Shown: positions 27,335 through 40,032, numbered from the stretch's first letter. The stretch is DNA of 64,000 nucleotides from Stromatinia cepivora (GCA_014898415.1 RCTD01000010.1:1054001-1118000), one strand, 5' to 3'. The notes: a model not told the origin generated them from the letters alone. Made by a program: numbers and translations.

Positions 27335-27562
27335 ATGTTTGATAACAATCAAGACATTTTAGCTTTAACCAAGAATCCATATTTATATAAACGATCCAAA
27401 TATATAGATATCAATTATTATTTTATTAAAGATTTAATAGAAAAAAAGAAAATCGCTATTAATTATATCAATATATACAATATAATTGTTGATAAAATAA
27501 CGAAGTTTTGTACAAGGATTGTTTTCGAAAGATTCAAGAAAATATTGGGATTAATAATCTAA
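27335..27562 (+). pseudogene. Co3 RNase H and C-terminal tail
   Basis: The segment reads MFDNNQDILALTKNP, then RSKYIDINYYFIKDLI, and ends IVDKITKFCTRIVFERFKKI. These match the Copia RNase H landmarks DNQ.AI.L..NP, R.KHIDI.YHF.R, and the tail Q.AD..TK.L....F. This is one of the best-preserved blocks in the element and ends about 30 bp before the 3' LTR. Confidence 0.85.
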
Positions 27563-27594
27563 ATAGATCGAATAGAATATCCTCAATAAAGGAG

Positions 27595-27760
27595 TATTGG
27601 AAATGAGACTATTATAGGATTAAAATTGAGATTACAAAATCATAATAATACATAGATCATATTTGGGGATAACTTCAATTCTATTCCTACTAGAATTATA
27701 GATCCTTAGTTCAACCTACATAATCAACAATACTACTACTTCCTGCACCAAAAGTTAACA
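27595..27760 (+). repeat. Co3 3' LTR
   Basis: It starts TATTGGAAATGAGAC (TG altered to TA) and ends CCAAAAGTTAACA with an intact terminal CA. It is less AT-shifted in its right half than the 5' LTR. Confidence 0.88.
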
Positions 27761-27765
27761 TATAT

Positions 27766-28201
27766 TATATATATATATAGATTATTTATTTATGATTCAG
27801 ATTAATATTTTAAATAAGGAAAAAGGATCTGATTTCAAAGAATTGCTTTTTAAAATAATGAAGAGTTTTAATTTCAATATATTAATTTCGAATTATTTCC
27901 TTTTTGAAAGGAGTTTTAAATATAATTGATAATAATAAAAATAAAATAAAAAATAAAGATAAAAAGATTAATAGAAAAGATTCTTTTAATAATTATTATA
28001 TTTTTATTTTGATAAATTTGAAGATATAAATTTCGGTTTTTGTTATTGATAATTATAATGATTCTTATTATTATTCTATAGAATATTTCGAATTTCTGAT
28101 ATATGATATTTTCATTAAAGCGGTATCAAGATAATGTAAAATAACCAATAAAAACCTTTCGTTTAAAGTTTACAAGGGTATATAGGCCTTTAATGTATCT
28201 T
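27766..28201. other. AT-rich edge of the transposon block
   Basis: This is a transition from the AT-rich block into normal-GC sequence. No gene or repeat is recognised. Confidence 0.5.
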
Positions 28202-28345
28202 ACAATACTTACCCCATCAACCACAGTATGTTTCAGTGAAGTTAAGCGTCGTTGTTTTGTGAGATGAAGCTTGGGGAATGTACGGAAGGTAGTAATTGGA
28301 GAAGTGGTATGTCACTGGTTTTAATATTTTACCCTGGTGTTCGAT
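28202..28345 (+). rRNA. Degenerate 5S rRNA-like sequence
   Basis: The sequence reads ACCCCATCAACCACA, then CAGTGAAGTTAAGCGTCGTTG. Later it has GGTAGTAATTGG and ACTGG, then ACCCTGGTGTTCGATG. These follow the order of 5S rRNA landmarks: the 5' helix, the GAAGTTAAGC A-box region, GGTTAGTA.TTGGGTGGGTGACC, and CTGGTGTTG. It spans about 144 nt rather than about 118, with roughly 20 extra bases between the A-box and the GGTTAGTA block, and the 5' and 3' ends do not pair well. A decayed copy or 5S-derived relic is more likely than a working gene. Dispersed 5S copies are usual in filamentous ascomycetes. Confidence 0.42.
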
Positions 28346-28454
28346 GGGAGAATTTTCGAGGTATAAATGCTAAGGTACAACATAGTGGATTAGACGTTTG
28401 ATGCTCCGTACTTTTAACAATTGCCTTTTACTGTACTCGGATTTACAACAATAA

Positions 28455-29319
28455 CAAATTTCAAACTTCCTTATAAAGTTTCGTACAATGAAGAGGAGAA
28501 TTCTCTTTCTGGCTTTGAGTGCATAGGCTTTGCATGGCAATAATCTTGTAACACGAAGAACACAATGTCATTTCAAGATTCTTGGGAATTGGTGGCAAAT
28601 GAGTAGCCGTATCTTTGATTTCACGAACCAGTATCAATAATCCTAACTCGAACACAAATACTCCATCTCATCATTTTATATGTATCCATCATCTCTTTGG
28701 TATCATTGAACACGCTTCTCAGCATGGAAAATAAATTTATACTGGAAGAACCATGGGTTACAGCATAAATAACACGAGATGAAAAATATATTGTGGAAGT
28801 TTATATCGCCACGTTCATCTTCTGTAGATACCACAGTCAACAAGCGAATTCAATGTGTCCCGTCTGAAATGTTCATCGCGACATCTCCTTGGTTGAAATC
28901 TTTACATGAAACTCTTCTAAAAGTGCCACCATGCAAGAATAATCTCGTAGGCTAAATACTCTCTTGGTTCCATGTACCCCATGGTCATTCCTGGTCTCCG
29001 ATCAAACTCTAGGAATGTTGAAATGTCGGGTCGATTGTACTCTATAGTTACAGGCTGAGTTCCGAAGAGTACAGCCTTTCCATTCATCGAGATCAATATA
29101 TACAATCATCAATATTAAGGGAGAAGGAATACCAATATTCCTTACTGTGATCATTCTTCCAATACTTTTGCGACACGAAGGAGAATAGGGATATCCCCTA
29201 CGGAGGAACGAAGATAAAACTAATATTCTCCATTTACACCTGCAGATCAGACCTGCAGCGATAATTAAATTTTTGGTAATTTGGTATCTCGAATGGTCAT
29301 CCTTCTTTTTGCTACCCAT
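28455..29319 (-). pseudogene. Decayed minus-strand coding region, unknown product
   Basis: Three minus-strand open stretches lie in series: 29002-29319 from ATG, 28917-29105 in another frame, and 28461-28655. Their base composition is normal and codon-like, with segments such as FDRRPGMTMGYMEPREYLAY and DTATHLPPIPKNLEMTLC. A GTAAGG donor-like site near 29138 could join the first to the second, but no complete gene model works without passing stops. I do not recognise a family. It could be a broken gene or a multi-exon gene I cannot assemble. Confidence 0.3.
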
Positions 29320-29709
29320 GAAATCGGTTCACGGTAATGTTGAACTACAACGGTATATGGAATATATTGATTTTCCATAGACAAGCAATCAAGAACAAAT
29401 TAAAAAAATAATTGAAGTTTTGTATAGTCGAAGGAGCGATCTCTAATTTACATCTTAAATTATATACTTTCACTCAATGATAACTAAACATAATCTTTGT
29501 ACCAAACGTTAACCTACTCTATATGGCAACAGATTTATGCTAGGGATAAACGCTCCATTACGAACAATTGATACTCAATTCGAACCCCAAATTGATTCAC
29601 TATTTTGAGTTGGTATGATAGTGGTTTGGTGTGTTAAACAAGTCCTCACTCATTATCTTGGACTTTAAGGGCTCGGTCTTGTCTCATCTCACGACTTTCA
29701 ACTCACTGA

Positions 29710-29760
29710 CACCCACACACACACACCCACACACCCACACACACACACCCACACCCACAC
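29710..29760. repeat. CA/CCCACA microsatellite
   Basis: An uninterrupted C/A-only tract of about 50 bp built from ACAC and ACCC blocks. Confidence 0.85.
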
Positions 29761-30156
29761 GACCGGCCGACCCCTCTAGAATATTTGCTGGTTGCTAAAG
29801 GATCATCAGCCTTTCCTTCTAGATGATTTCCTAAATTCTCATGTCCCATTATCAATTTTAGTTGCAGTACCGAATCCTTCCAAGGTTTACCTCATCTTAC
29901 GTCAAGGAATTATCGAATCGAATATCTAGATCACTTACTTCCTCAAGGGTACTATCCAACCAGATTCACAAACATTACAACCACGACCACTAATGTATCA
30001 CACCGTTTGGCATAAACTTCTTTCACTAAACTACTAGTCTGGCCTTCTTCATTCCTACTTCACCCCTAGTCCTCTTCTATGTTGGTACAGGTACCGACTC
30101 CGATATTGATTAATAAATAACATTTTAACAGCAGGCTGAAGAAAAAAGTCTTAAAA

Positions 30157-30204
30157 AATCAAATCAAATCAAATCAAATCAACTCGAATCGAATCGCATC
30201 GCAT
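30157..30204. repeat. AAATC-type pentanucleotide microsatellite
   Basis: A run of AAATC units changes into CGAATC and then CGCATC variants, showing stepwise divergence along the array. Confidence 0.8.
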
Positions 30205-30687
30205 CTATCATTACTATTACTTTGAAAGGGTGGATTCTCATTCTCCATTCTCCATTCTCCATTCAAAAAGTCCATCCCTCATTCTTTTCCCGTACAATTA
30301 CTAAATTTATTCTCTCACTTGTCTGATCTCAAAACAATCAACGTTAACCCTTCAACCCTTTTTCTCCACCCAATCTGACCCTCAACTTCGCGAATCAAGC
30401 TCCAGGAACCGTTTCTTTAATGATCGTCTATTCGCACTAGTTTCTTTTTCCCCTTGCGAACTTGCATACTGTTACCTCCGTACACAATTCTCGAAGCTCC
30501 TACCGACCGTGCGCTTTTGCTTTGGAAACATATCCCGACACGACAAACTTTCAACGTCGAGGGATCGCATCTGCCAATTCATGTTCAACTTTGATCTACT
30601 GTCCGTGATACTCGAGGAGGAAGTGTATCTGCAGAAATAGAAGGTTTACAAAGGGTTCCTTTCGAGGTTCCGCATATATTTGGAGAG

Positions 30688-33600
30688 ATGGAATCGCCGG
30701 ACAATGGTACATATCTGGAATCCCCTATGGAGGGTGACGATGTGGCATATCCGTGCAAAGGATGTGGCGATGTGAGTGTTCCCGTCCAATACACCAAGAA
30801 GTGTTTACGAATCTGCCACTAAAAGTGATTTTTTTTTGCACAGATCCTTGAGGAGGGAAAAGCCTTCGAACTTGGTAAGTTGTGAAAGAATCCTACCATC
30901 GACCTCTATCCTATGCGCTACGTTGCTTTATTTGATTTGAGCCTCGAGTTGTACATTGAATATCCGAGAAATCAACGAAATGAACCCTCTAACTTCAAAA
31001 TTCAACAATTCTAACGAACCTGTAGCTGGCAATCGATGGCATTTAAATTGCTTCCGATGCAATACCTGCGGAACCCTCCTGGATTCCGATGCGAATTTGT
31101 TACTCTTGGGTGACGGATCCCTTATCTGCAATAATTGCACTTACAGCTGCAGTGCTTGCAATAACAAAATTGAAGACCTTGCTATCCTCACCGGTGACCA
31201 GGCATTTTGTGCAACATGCTTTCGATGCAGGAACTGCAAACGTAAGATCGAAAACCTTCGCTATGCCCGCACATCACAAGGAATATTTTGTATGAACTGT
31301 CACGAATCACTAATGGCTAGGCGACGTAAAAAGTCAAGGGCCGCCGCGAATGCGAAGAAAAAAGATGATCAATCTCCCATGCTAGTCGATAAATCACTAC
31401 CTGCCCTACCACCGAACGCAGTTCCACAAAGCGCCTTCTCTCCTGAACGTGAGATCTCGGATCCTCACAACGCGGATAACCCTACAGAATTATCCCCAAG
31501 GCCGCGGCCAATATATCCTCGTACAGACTCATCATCTAGGAGCAGTTCTCGAATACCTCGCGATGATACGTCCTCTCATCGAGCATCCACCGATACCACA
31601 GGCCGAGATGGATTAACGCTCCCAACGACAACGTATCGGAACAATAGATATTCAGGGATCTCACAAATGTCTGAGCTTGGAAATGGTGATGGAGAGAGCT
31701 TTTTCATACCTCTCGCTTTGGATCCAAGCCCTGCGCCAACCTTGACACCAAGATCAGCGTCGACATCATGGGACACCAAGAAAACCAAAGAGAACCAAGC
31801 ACCAGACCGGGATTACTTTGGCACAAAAGATAATAGACGAAGTCAAACTGAACTACAGCCACAGAGACGATCAAGGGATTCGAGGGATGTGAGCTTGGCA
31901 TCGACACCGCACATTGCATTTCAAGAGAAGAGCCAACAACCATCCGATGAACAGTTAGCACAGATCAAGGAAAGCATACGCAGGGCAGCAAATGGCACAG
32001 GAACACCCGTCAAAGAATCTTCGCCATATGCCGGTGACGATACTTTACTGCAACATGCAACCTCACCAATTGGTGACGCCCAAGATGGAAAGACACAATC
32101 TTCAAGTGAAAAGTTTAGATTAGGTGATGTGCCAAAGGGGAAACGGGCTGTGCCAACAAGAAGCGACTCGCAATCAGATTACACTGGCAGCGAGAGCAAC
32201 TCTTCAAAATCCGCCCTATCTAACATACCTCCCAGGAAAGACAGCAGCGCGGCAAGGATGGACTCCCCAAAAACTTTACTGGCAGCGGATCAACTCACCT
32301 CCAGATCTTCACAGGAATCGCAATCAAGGGACGTGGAAAATTCTACCATTTCAAGAGTCGATTCTGGAAGCTCCAAAAGATCCATACCCCGTAAGGAACT
32401 AGCCTCAGGACAAGTGAGAAGCAACGTTAGTACAATGAGCTTATCTTCCGGGACAGATACCTCTCCATCCACGGAATCCTCTTCAGAAGCAGTAGCTCAT
32501 ACCCCAACGGTGAATGGCAAATCAATCTCTGGTCCTCTGCTACAGTCACCTATTGATGATATGACACCTCCAAATCGTTCATCAACCCGACCTCCCATCC
32601 CAAAACAACAACTGAGTGATACATACATGACCCCAAGAGCACCACCAGCGCCGCCGTCAGCAGGCTTAAATGGTGCAACTTCGTCTCCCAACTTACCAAG
32701 GTGGAGTGCTGGGGGTGATCTTACCATGGATGAAGATATGGCCAGAATATTTGGTAATGATGAAGGCTCACAATCTATAATTCGAAGAGTTTCCAACGCT
32801 GTACGTCACGTTCGGAATACAAGTAGTGAAGCAAGCAATTCTGCTCGTGGCCATGGTCGTAGCGTTAGCGAGACGACTGCACGCACTCCTAATTCTCCAC
32901 GATGGCCAAAAACACCAATCATTGAGGACACTAGCGGACCTCGAGATATTAGTAGCCCAATTTCTATAAATTCACCAAATCCTGGGGATGATCCTGCTTT
33001 GTTAAGAAGACAACTTCGCAATTCTGAGCAAAGAGTCGCAGAACTTGAAAGGCAATTTGTTAATGAGAAAGATTTGAAAACACTAAACAAAAAGCTCATC
33101 GAAAAGCGAAAAACTGTCTCGGTCCTAGATTCTCAAACAGAGCTTATGATTCGCCAATTGGAAGTTTTGGCTGGTTACGTGGAGCGTGCGAAAGGTTCGA
33201 AACAACCACTTGACATAGCTGAGCTGGAAGATTCTGCTATCAAAGAATTCGTTCAAAAGCTTGACCGCCTTAAACAATCAATGTCTACCTCAATTGAACA
33301 ACTTTTTGAAGAGCGAGATGAACTCTTAGAAGAAAAGAATCAAGCTATTGCCGATCGTGATAGAGCGTTGGTTGAGTTTGAGCAATTGTCATCCAAAAAT
33401 GCACAACTTGCAGATATGAACAATGACCTTACACACCAGATCCAGGAACGCTTCAAGTCGGCCAATACCAATATGGAGAGCCCAAGGCCACCAATGAACG
33501 GTCTGGGAATCTACACTCACCACAATAAGGATAAATCTAACGTCTCCGTTCATCTAGATAATGCAAGTCTCCGCCCATCTGAAAGCAGCAGTACAGCCTA

Positions 33601-34707
33601 CAATAGTTCAATTAATAGCTATCCACATCCAATGGAACAGGACCCAAGTATGGAGCCAGCTACACTACTATCAGCTCCTCATGTCGTCAACATTCGTAAG
33701 GGTCAGGCAAAGAAGTTCAATTGGAAGAAGGGTGGTCAAACTGTTGCTAAGGGAGTCACTAAAGGTTTCAAAGGTGCTTTTTCAAGTGGACCAGAGCGAG
33801 GGATGCATCAATGGCCAGGTCAATTTGGTGACAGCATCGGTATGCCTTATAATATGACAATGGAGCAGGTGCAATCTCCCGCACCAAATGCATCTGGAAC
33901 AAGCTTACCCAGGTCTACATCGAATGATCCCTCCCGCCAGGGTTTTGGTTTATTCAAGAAATCACAAACAATGTCGAAGTCGATGTCGAGTGGTAATATT
34001 CTCGCCGCTGAGAGTCCGTCAATCTTGTTCGGCTCTGATCTTGTTGAAAGAGCTGATTATGAGCGTCGGCAAATTCCAAGCGTGGTTACTCGTTGTATTG
34101 AAGAAGTTGAGTTGCGTGGAATGGACATTGAGGGTATCTATCGAAAAACTGGAGGTACTGGGCAAGTCAATCTCATCAAAGAGGGATTTGATAGGACTGA
34201 AGATTATGACATCTCGGACCCGGATCTCGATATTACCGCGGTTACGAGTGTCTTGAAACAATATTTCAGGAAGCTACCCGTACCACTTTTAACCTTTGAT
34301 GTCTATGATCGCGTTTTAGAATCAATCTGTAAGCTCAATCCCCTTTCCTGACAGACACCATCCGCTAATGCAACTACAGCTATCGAAGATAACGCAGAAC
34401 GTTGCATACACCTACGAAACACAGTCAATATGCTACCTCCCAAGCATCGTGACTGTCTCGAGTTTTTGATTTTCCATCTCGTGCGTGTGGCAAAACGAGA
34501 AAGCGAGAATTTGGTATGTTAGCTTGTATACAATGACTTTCATTTACTAATATGCCACAGATGACGCCCAAGAATCTGGCAGTAGTTTTCGCGCCGACGA
34601 TCATGCGAGATCACAGCATAGACCGTGAGATGACAGATATGCACGCCAAGAACCAAGCCGTTCAATTTGTCATCGAGAACAGTTATGATATATTTGCCAG
34701 CGCCTAG
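30688..34707 (+). CDS. LIM-domain Rho GTPase-activating protein (Rga1/Rga2 type)
   Basis: The product is a predicted GAP for Rho-family GTPases. Yeast Rga1/Rga2, with the same architecture, act on Cdc42 in polarity. The model has five exons (30688-30771, 30844-30874, 31026-34328, 34380-34513, 34561-34707) and gives 1,232 residues in one frame. Two LIM domains cover residues 23-135 (C23, C26, H44, C47, C50 and C53 begin LIM1). A long Ser/Pro-rich stretch follows, then a coiled coil near 697-845, and a RhoGAP domain from about 1040 to the end. The arginine finger is Arg1078 in EGIYRKTGG. LIM1 is encoded by three exons. The 51-bp intron at 34329-34379 contains GCTAATG as branch site. The gene appears intact; the start was chosen because it precedes the first LIM cysteines. 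Confidence 0.9.
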
Positions 34708-35770
34708 AGAACCTCATACTCTTACCACGAATCCTCTATGACCTAACACTTTTTGAATGATGAAGAACTTTTAGCCTTTTTTTATCTTATGTTTTACTTG
34801 GAGCGTCGAAGGCGCAGAAAGCGTGGAGATGCATATCCTTTTTTGCATCATGTTTAGCACAGGTGATGGGTAGGGCGTTAGTTCTGGAAAGCGAATGAAT
34901 GATAGTCCAATCTTTTTGATTGACAACAGTTGATTGAAAGAAATATTTACATTTTAATGGGGTTTTTTTGAGTGCCTTATTCGCTTGTGTTTGATGATTG
35001 CCTCGATTTGATATTTGACGGGTTGGGATTTCGTAAGTGCTTGTCTTTCTCTCCTTGGAGATTGAATTGGGTCCAGTTGATGAGTGACGGTCGAAGGCAG
35101 GTAGGATGTACAATAGTCTGAATTCAATCAGACTTGGGTTTTCAAATGTTGGAAGTTTATGCCTGGTTTGCCCGTCCTGCTTATTAACCACTCTTTTCAT
35201 GTCCAACCAATTAATATCTTTTCATGTTTCGTGGTTTATGGTGGTTTATGGTGATGGGTGGGTAGTGGTGATGAGTGGGTAGTGGTGATGAGATGGGATG
35301 GGATAGATGGGATGGGATGTGGTGGTAATGGTTGTTATGAGCGCTGTGCTATGTTGTGTACATGTATATTGCAAATTGCGAGTTGATGTGTGTGTATGTA
35401 ATATCATTTCTAGAAAATTATTCTCTGTTTCGTAAAATAATATCCCTGTAATAATATACCCTAAGGTTAAAGATCTGAGAGTATATCGTTTCATATTCTT
35501 AAGAGTATCATCAGGGAAATTATTAGGTGATGGTGTTTGGAATGCGCTGGTGTAAGCGAGAGACTGGACAGGCCATTGGTGGGCGTTCGCTTAGTGCAAA
35601 GGAGAAGAGCACTTCGCTATTAGCTTCTCCGTTGTAGATTTTATAGTCTAGTGGGTGCCTGACTCTCGAGGCATCGATCATATGATTTTTAATATCTCCG
35701 CCAGGAGAGTCTAATCGGCTAATTCCTAAATCGTGTATTTTGAATCCACTTTTCGCTCATTTTTGTATAT
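34708..35770. other. 3' flank of the LIM-RhoGAP gene
   Basis: No supported gene is present; small open frames here are chance frames. A G/T-rich low-complexity tract lies at 35227-35335. Sequence becomes AT-rich at about 35770, marking the edge of the next transposon block. Confidence 0.5.
35227..35335. repeat. GGTGGTGATGAG/GGGATGGGAT low-complexity tract
   Basis: Imperfect repeats of GGTAGTGGTGATGAGTGG, followed by GATGGGATGGGATAGATGGG units. Confidence 0.75.
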
Positions 35771-36572
35771 ATATTAACTTCGTTTAACTATATCATATTA
35801 TAATTATTAATCGAAAATTATATTATAAATAGATATATTATTTATTTACATTTTGCATTTTTTATTTTTATAAAATTCTAATTGGTATTGATTTGATTAT
35901 TATATTTATAAATTAGATTTTCAATCCGAAAAGATAAATTTTATATATCGAATAAAATGATTTCATTACAATAAAAATTAAATCTTTATTTCATTTTAAA
36001 TCGAATAATAATGAAATTTAAATATCATATAATTTATATCCTATACAAACTTTAATATTATTTATAATTTGTTGGAATGAAAATTGGGAGATATCAAAAT
36101 TAGGAATGGAAAGGGATAGAGAAATCAATTCTGTATTATAGCTAATTGAAGGTCTAAAGGGACTAGAAAATGGATCAAATAGTAGATCTGCATCTTTTCG
36201 ATCAATAGATTCTATATCATATAATAAATTATCTATAAGTGCAATAATTGAAAATTTATCATGTAAAGTATATTTTGGTGAAAGTCTGATATACATTATT
36301 TAGGAGATGGCTGACTAGACCCTCTAAAAGAGTTCGCTTAAAATATCCAATCAAAAAATAGCGTAAAACTCTGGAAGAAGGTTGATGTGAAAACTAGACT
36401 AATAGATTTTAAGGACTTTAGTCTGATGATTTTAAGTTCCTGATGATATTTCTTCGGAGTTAAAGTGTTGGAGATTTTTAAAGGCAAGTTTGATCTATTC
36501 ACTTCTCTTGATTTCATCGCATCATTACTAAGAAATATAATCAATTATACATTCATGGGAACATTGTAATAC
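35771..36572. other. AT-rich stretch before the MITE
   Basis: The left half is strongly AT-rich and the right half (36300-36560) closer to normal. There are minus-strand open stretches at 36018-36296 and 36338-36544, but neither shows a motif or homology I recognise and neither is convincing as a gene. It may be part of an older element. Confidence 0.35.
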
Positions 36573-36658
36573 TAACCCTAAGGGACCTTCCTATACGGAT
36601 TTACGAATCCTTCCTGAAAGAATCTCGAATTTATATAGGAAGAACATTATATATATAT

Positions 36659-36940
36659 TGTCACGAATCGTGAACCACAGGAGGCTAACCACGTGATACC
36701 TCTTATCTCCCATATCAATTTATAAGCTGATCATCTATACGCATACGTTACGAATTATACGATTTAATATAGTAAAATGATAACCCTAATAACATTTACG
36801 CATAACCCTGCAATCTATAAATAAGTATTTGTATATATATATCTAATTATTCCTTACAAACCATAATTCTTCAATTATAAATTCTAAAGAATATAATTAA
36901 CCCTGTTTATTCAATTTTACTATAATTCTTGTATGTTATA
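36659..36940 (+). repeat. Gy1 5' LTR
   Basis: It starts TGTCACGAATCGTGAACC and ends GTATGTTATA (CA altered to TA). It is homologous over 282 bp with 43397-43678. Confidence 0.92.
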
Positions 36941-37899
36941 TTATCTACAATTCATTTACAAACGTTCAATTATTTAATAACCTCCCAAATAATATTTTAT
37001 TTTAATAATACCTTCTTAAATGAACTTTTACAAATATTACATTTAAAGAAAAAAGATCTATTCCAATTTAATCGATAAAGATATAAATATTTTTAGAAAT
37101 GTACCATCACTTTTATAATACAACGAATTCCTCCTTCTATATACTCCAAACCTTCGAAAGTATATTCTGAGGAATCCTCTCCTTCTCCTTAATTATTTCA
37201 ACAACCCTTCAAAGAAAATATAAATACAGGATTGGATAACATTATTATTGAAAAAAAGAAAATTAATAAAGAGAAGATTTCAATATATAAAATCGATACT
37301 TCCAGTAATTCAATTATTCTTTCCGAATCATTATTACAATTATAAGATCTTTATGTAATGATTATAAATTTGAAAAAAGAGAATCGACAATTAAAAGCTA
37401 TAATGATAACAAACTCTACAACAATGTAACCTCTTTCTGAACCCCAAATAATATCTACACAAGTATCCAGATCAATAACAATATCTAGGACTCCCCTTAT
37501 TCCCTCAATCGAAATTCAAGAACCTTTATCCAAACAAACCTAAAGATCTCGAAGTTAAAGGAAGAAAACTTCGATCAAACAACCTGATCATCTAAGGCCC
37601 TCCAAGGATTCTCCTTCCCTTTTAGGAAATGATAACCTATCTAATAATCAGGGGTCCCTTTACTCAAAAAGCCGACCTAACCGATCAAAATCGTATTCCC
37701 ATATCAACCACAATTCGCAGTAAGATATATATATATCAAAACCCATAAATCTTATTACTAAACTTAACGATGATATTGAATTTAAAACTAGTTTATAACA
37801 ATTATTGATTATAAAACAACTCGAACTATATACTATATCATTTAAAAATGAAATACAATATTGTGTATATATAATCGACCAAATTAAATCAGAAGTATA

Positions 37900-38620
37900 A
37901 ATATATTATTATACTCTTTATATACGAATACCCCGATTTACAATATTCGAATTGATCGAACAATTTACAGCGATCTATCGGAACCCAATCGAAATCGATG
38001 ATATTCGCTTTCAATATAAGATGTAGATTATGTTTAATATAATTCGATATAATAATTTCCTAGAATAGTATAGGAAATTCAGATTATTTGCTACTCAAAC
38101 AAAGATTACCAATGATAAAATCTTATTCAGGGATTTCGAACAGAAGATTTCCGATTTTCTTTTACAAACAATAACAATATCTATCAAGGATTACAAGATT
38201 ACAAAAGAACTTGTGAATATATTTACTAAAATAGATCAAAACAAAGTTTTATTACAAAAACAAAACCGATATTGTATTGATCGAAAAGCCTTTATAGCTA
38301 TTCATAAATCAACAATTACTATAAACCCTTTACAACCCTTTTGGAGCTTTAATAGCTTCAATTTTGGAATCTCCATATTCCTGAAACCATTTCCACCCCG
38401 GAATACCTCTCCCGGATACACCGGCCCCGTTGCATCTAATAATTATTCGAACTTCAAATATTCATTGCCCTCTCCCTTTCCTGGAATAGTATATACATCG
38501 ATGCTTTGTATCAATAACCTTAATAAAATCGAGATAGTACAAAAAGAAACAGAAGAATTCAAAGAATATTGGGATACCAAAGAAGATTTCAATCTAAAAG
38601 TTATAACTAAAGTTATGTAG
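37900..38620 (+). pseudogene. Gy1 gag remnant
   Basis: Broken frames lead into an open stretch from 38213 (IFTKIDQNKVLLQKQNRYCI, later TSMLCINNLNKIEIVQKETE). The order and position after the 5' LTR fit gag. No CCHC zinc knuckle was found. The same segment occurs in the left Gy1 copy at 205-435. Confidence 0.7.
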
Positions 38621-39813
38621 AATATCTGTTTAGAAGAAAAAAAGCGTTTAAAACTAAATACTTAAACTCCATCTCCATTCTAAACATTATACGGGATATA
38701 AGATTTCTTGATTTAACCAAGTTTATGAGAAAAGAAGCATTCATCTTCCCCTATAATCGATCAAAAGCATTCATTAATTCTAGAGCAAATGGATTTGTTT
38801 TTATTAATATTATACTCCTTACTTGTTTATTTTTTATGTTTAAATCTAGAATTATGCTGTTTGAAGTTTCAATTGAAATTAAAGAGTATAATGGTGTATA
38901 AGGCTATATTATTATCTATTTCATATTTTTTAATTTAATGATCGATAATTGTAAACAATCTTTTATCCCTTTCTTTATTATTGAATTAAGGAGTTATAAT
39001 ATTATTTTAGGTAGATTTTGATTATCAGAGATTTGAACGAAGTTTGATTACTTCAATAGATATTTTGAATGACTTAAAGAGAAACTCCATACCATCTCCT
39101 ATTCGAATAATCTTCTTATTATCCAATCATCCCTTTACAAACAAAAGATCGATTGATTAGTTTAATAAGATACTGATCGATAAAATGATCAATTCGAAGA
39201 ATATTGGAATCGAAAAGATTCACAATTGAGCAGATCAATTGCAGTTAATGATATACAATAAGAATCTTTAAATATAAATATAATACAGATTTTTATTGAA
39301 AAAGAAAAGATCCTGATTCCTTTCAAATTCAATCCATCTCCTTTCCAATCAATCATATTATTATTGCAGATCTACAAATGCCTCCCCTATATATCGCCCG
39401 AAATCCTCGATCTATATATATTCAAACCCGATAAGTTCCAATTAGAATGTAAAAGAAATGAACAAATTGAACTCTTTACTATTACTTTGAAAGAATTTAA
39501 TAATATAATAGATTTCCGATAAAACGAATGATATACAAAAGAAAGAGTATTGATTACCCTGATCAAATTCAAAAATATAAAAGTTCGAAAGAAATTCGAT
39601 CGAGTATTAACCGAAATCGATTTAGAACCTGAAATACTATCTAAATATTGATAATATCATCGAGTTTTTTCCAAATATAAATCAAATATCTTATCTCCTA
39701 ACTAATCTTATAATTATAAAATCATATTGGAAAACGAAGGAAAACAAATCTTGTATTATAGCCCGCTTTATAAGATATCCCTAAAATAATTAGAAATTGT
39801 CAAAGAATATATT

Positions 39814-40032
39814 ATGGATAACCTCAATAAAGGTTTCATTGAATTCAATCAAGCCCTTTATATTGTATCCATCTTATTCATCACGAAACCCAATAATAGT
39901 TTGAGGTTCTGTATAAATTTTAGATTATTAAATTCCTTAATATATAAGGATCGGTATCCCCTTCCTTTAATTGACAAAATGTTTTTTTGGCTTTCTGATA
40001 CTAAGGTCTTTACCAAATTCGATATTCATTAA
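39814..40032 (+). pseudogene. Gy1 reverse transcriptase, N-terminal fragment
   Basis: The stretch contains SILFITKPNNSLRFCINFRL, then YPLPLIDKMFFWLSDTKVFT and KFDI. These are the first Gypsy reverse transcriptase motifs (P.LFV.KK.G.LR.CVDYR.LN, then YPLPLI...L..L....FTKLD), including the first catalytic aspartate. The frame breaks directly afterwards at a TAA where CAA is expected. Confidence 0.85.

Larger units (their letters stand above)
22295..27760 (+). mobile_element. Copia LTR retrotransposon Co3, full length, same family as Co2
   Basis: The 166-bp LTRs lie at 22295-22460 and 27595-27760, with target duplication TATAT at 22290-22294 and 27761-27765. The total length of 5,466 bp equals Co2 without its solo LTR. 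Plus-strand remnants run in Copia order. The pre-integrase lies at 23954-24136, the integrase core near 24450-24600 (YFDIIKLFLKSI, then YFILIINNCIKINWII) and the reverse transcriptase near 26150-26700, with an intact VYIDDIIII box at 26549-26575. RNase H lies at 27335-27562. Stops interrupt every domain. Confidence 0.93.
29320..30687. promoter_or_regulatory. Upstream region of the LIM-RhoGAP gene
   Basis: No open frame with support is present. The region holds a CA-rich microsatellite (29710-29760), an AAATC pentamer run (30157-30204), a triple CTCCATT run (30241-30262) and a pyrimidine-rich zone with many CTTTC and TCTCC tracts at 30280-30600. Such pyrimidine tracts are common just upstream of transcription starts in filamentous fungi. 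No specific factor site is claimed. Confidence 0.4.

Noticed and set aside
1..28200. CRISPR-like arrays or tandem gene arrays in the AT-rich block
   Set aside because: Repeats found are LTRs, short degenerate minisatellites and homopolymers. There are no regularly spaced direct repeats with unique spacers, and the window is eukaryotic.
31576..33099. Long minus-strand open frames inside the LIM-RhoGAP exon
   Set aside because: They are antisense to a well-supported coding exon and have no motifs of their own.
34329..34354. A 26-bp intron ending at TGACAG in the LIM-RhoGAP gene
   Set aside because: It is too short to splice. The next acceptor gives a 51-bp intron with a GCTAATG branch site and the correct RhoGAP frame.
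35560..35720. A possible tRNA-like or SINE-like sequence (TATAGTCTAGTGGG resembles an A-box)
   Set aside because: No B-box (GGTTCGANTCC) follows at the right distance and no cloverleaf can be drawn.
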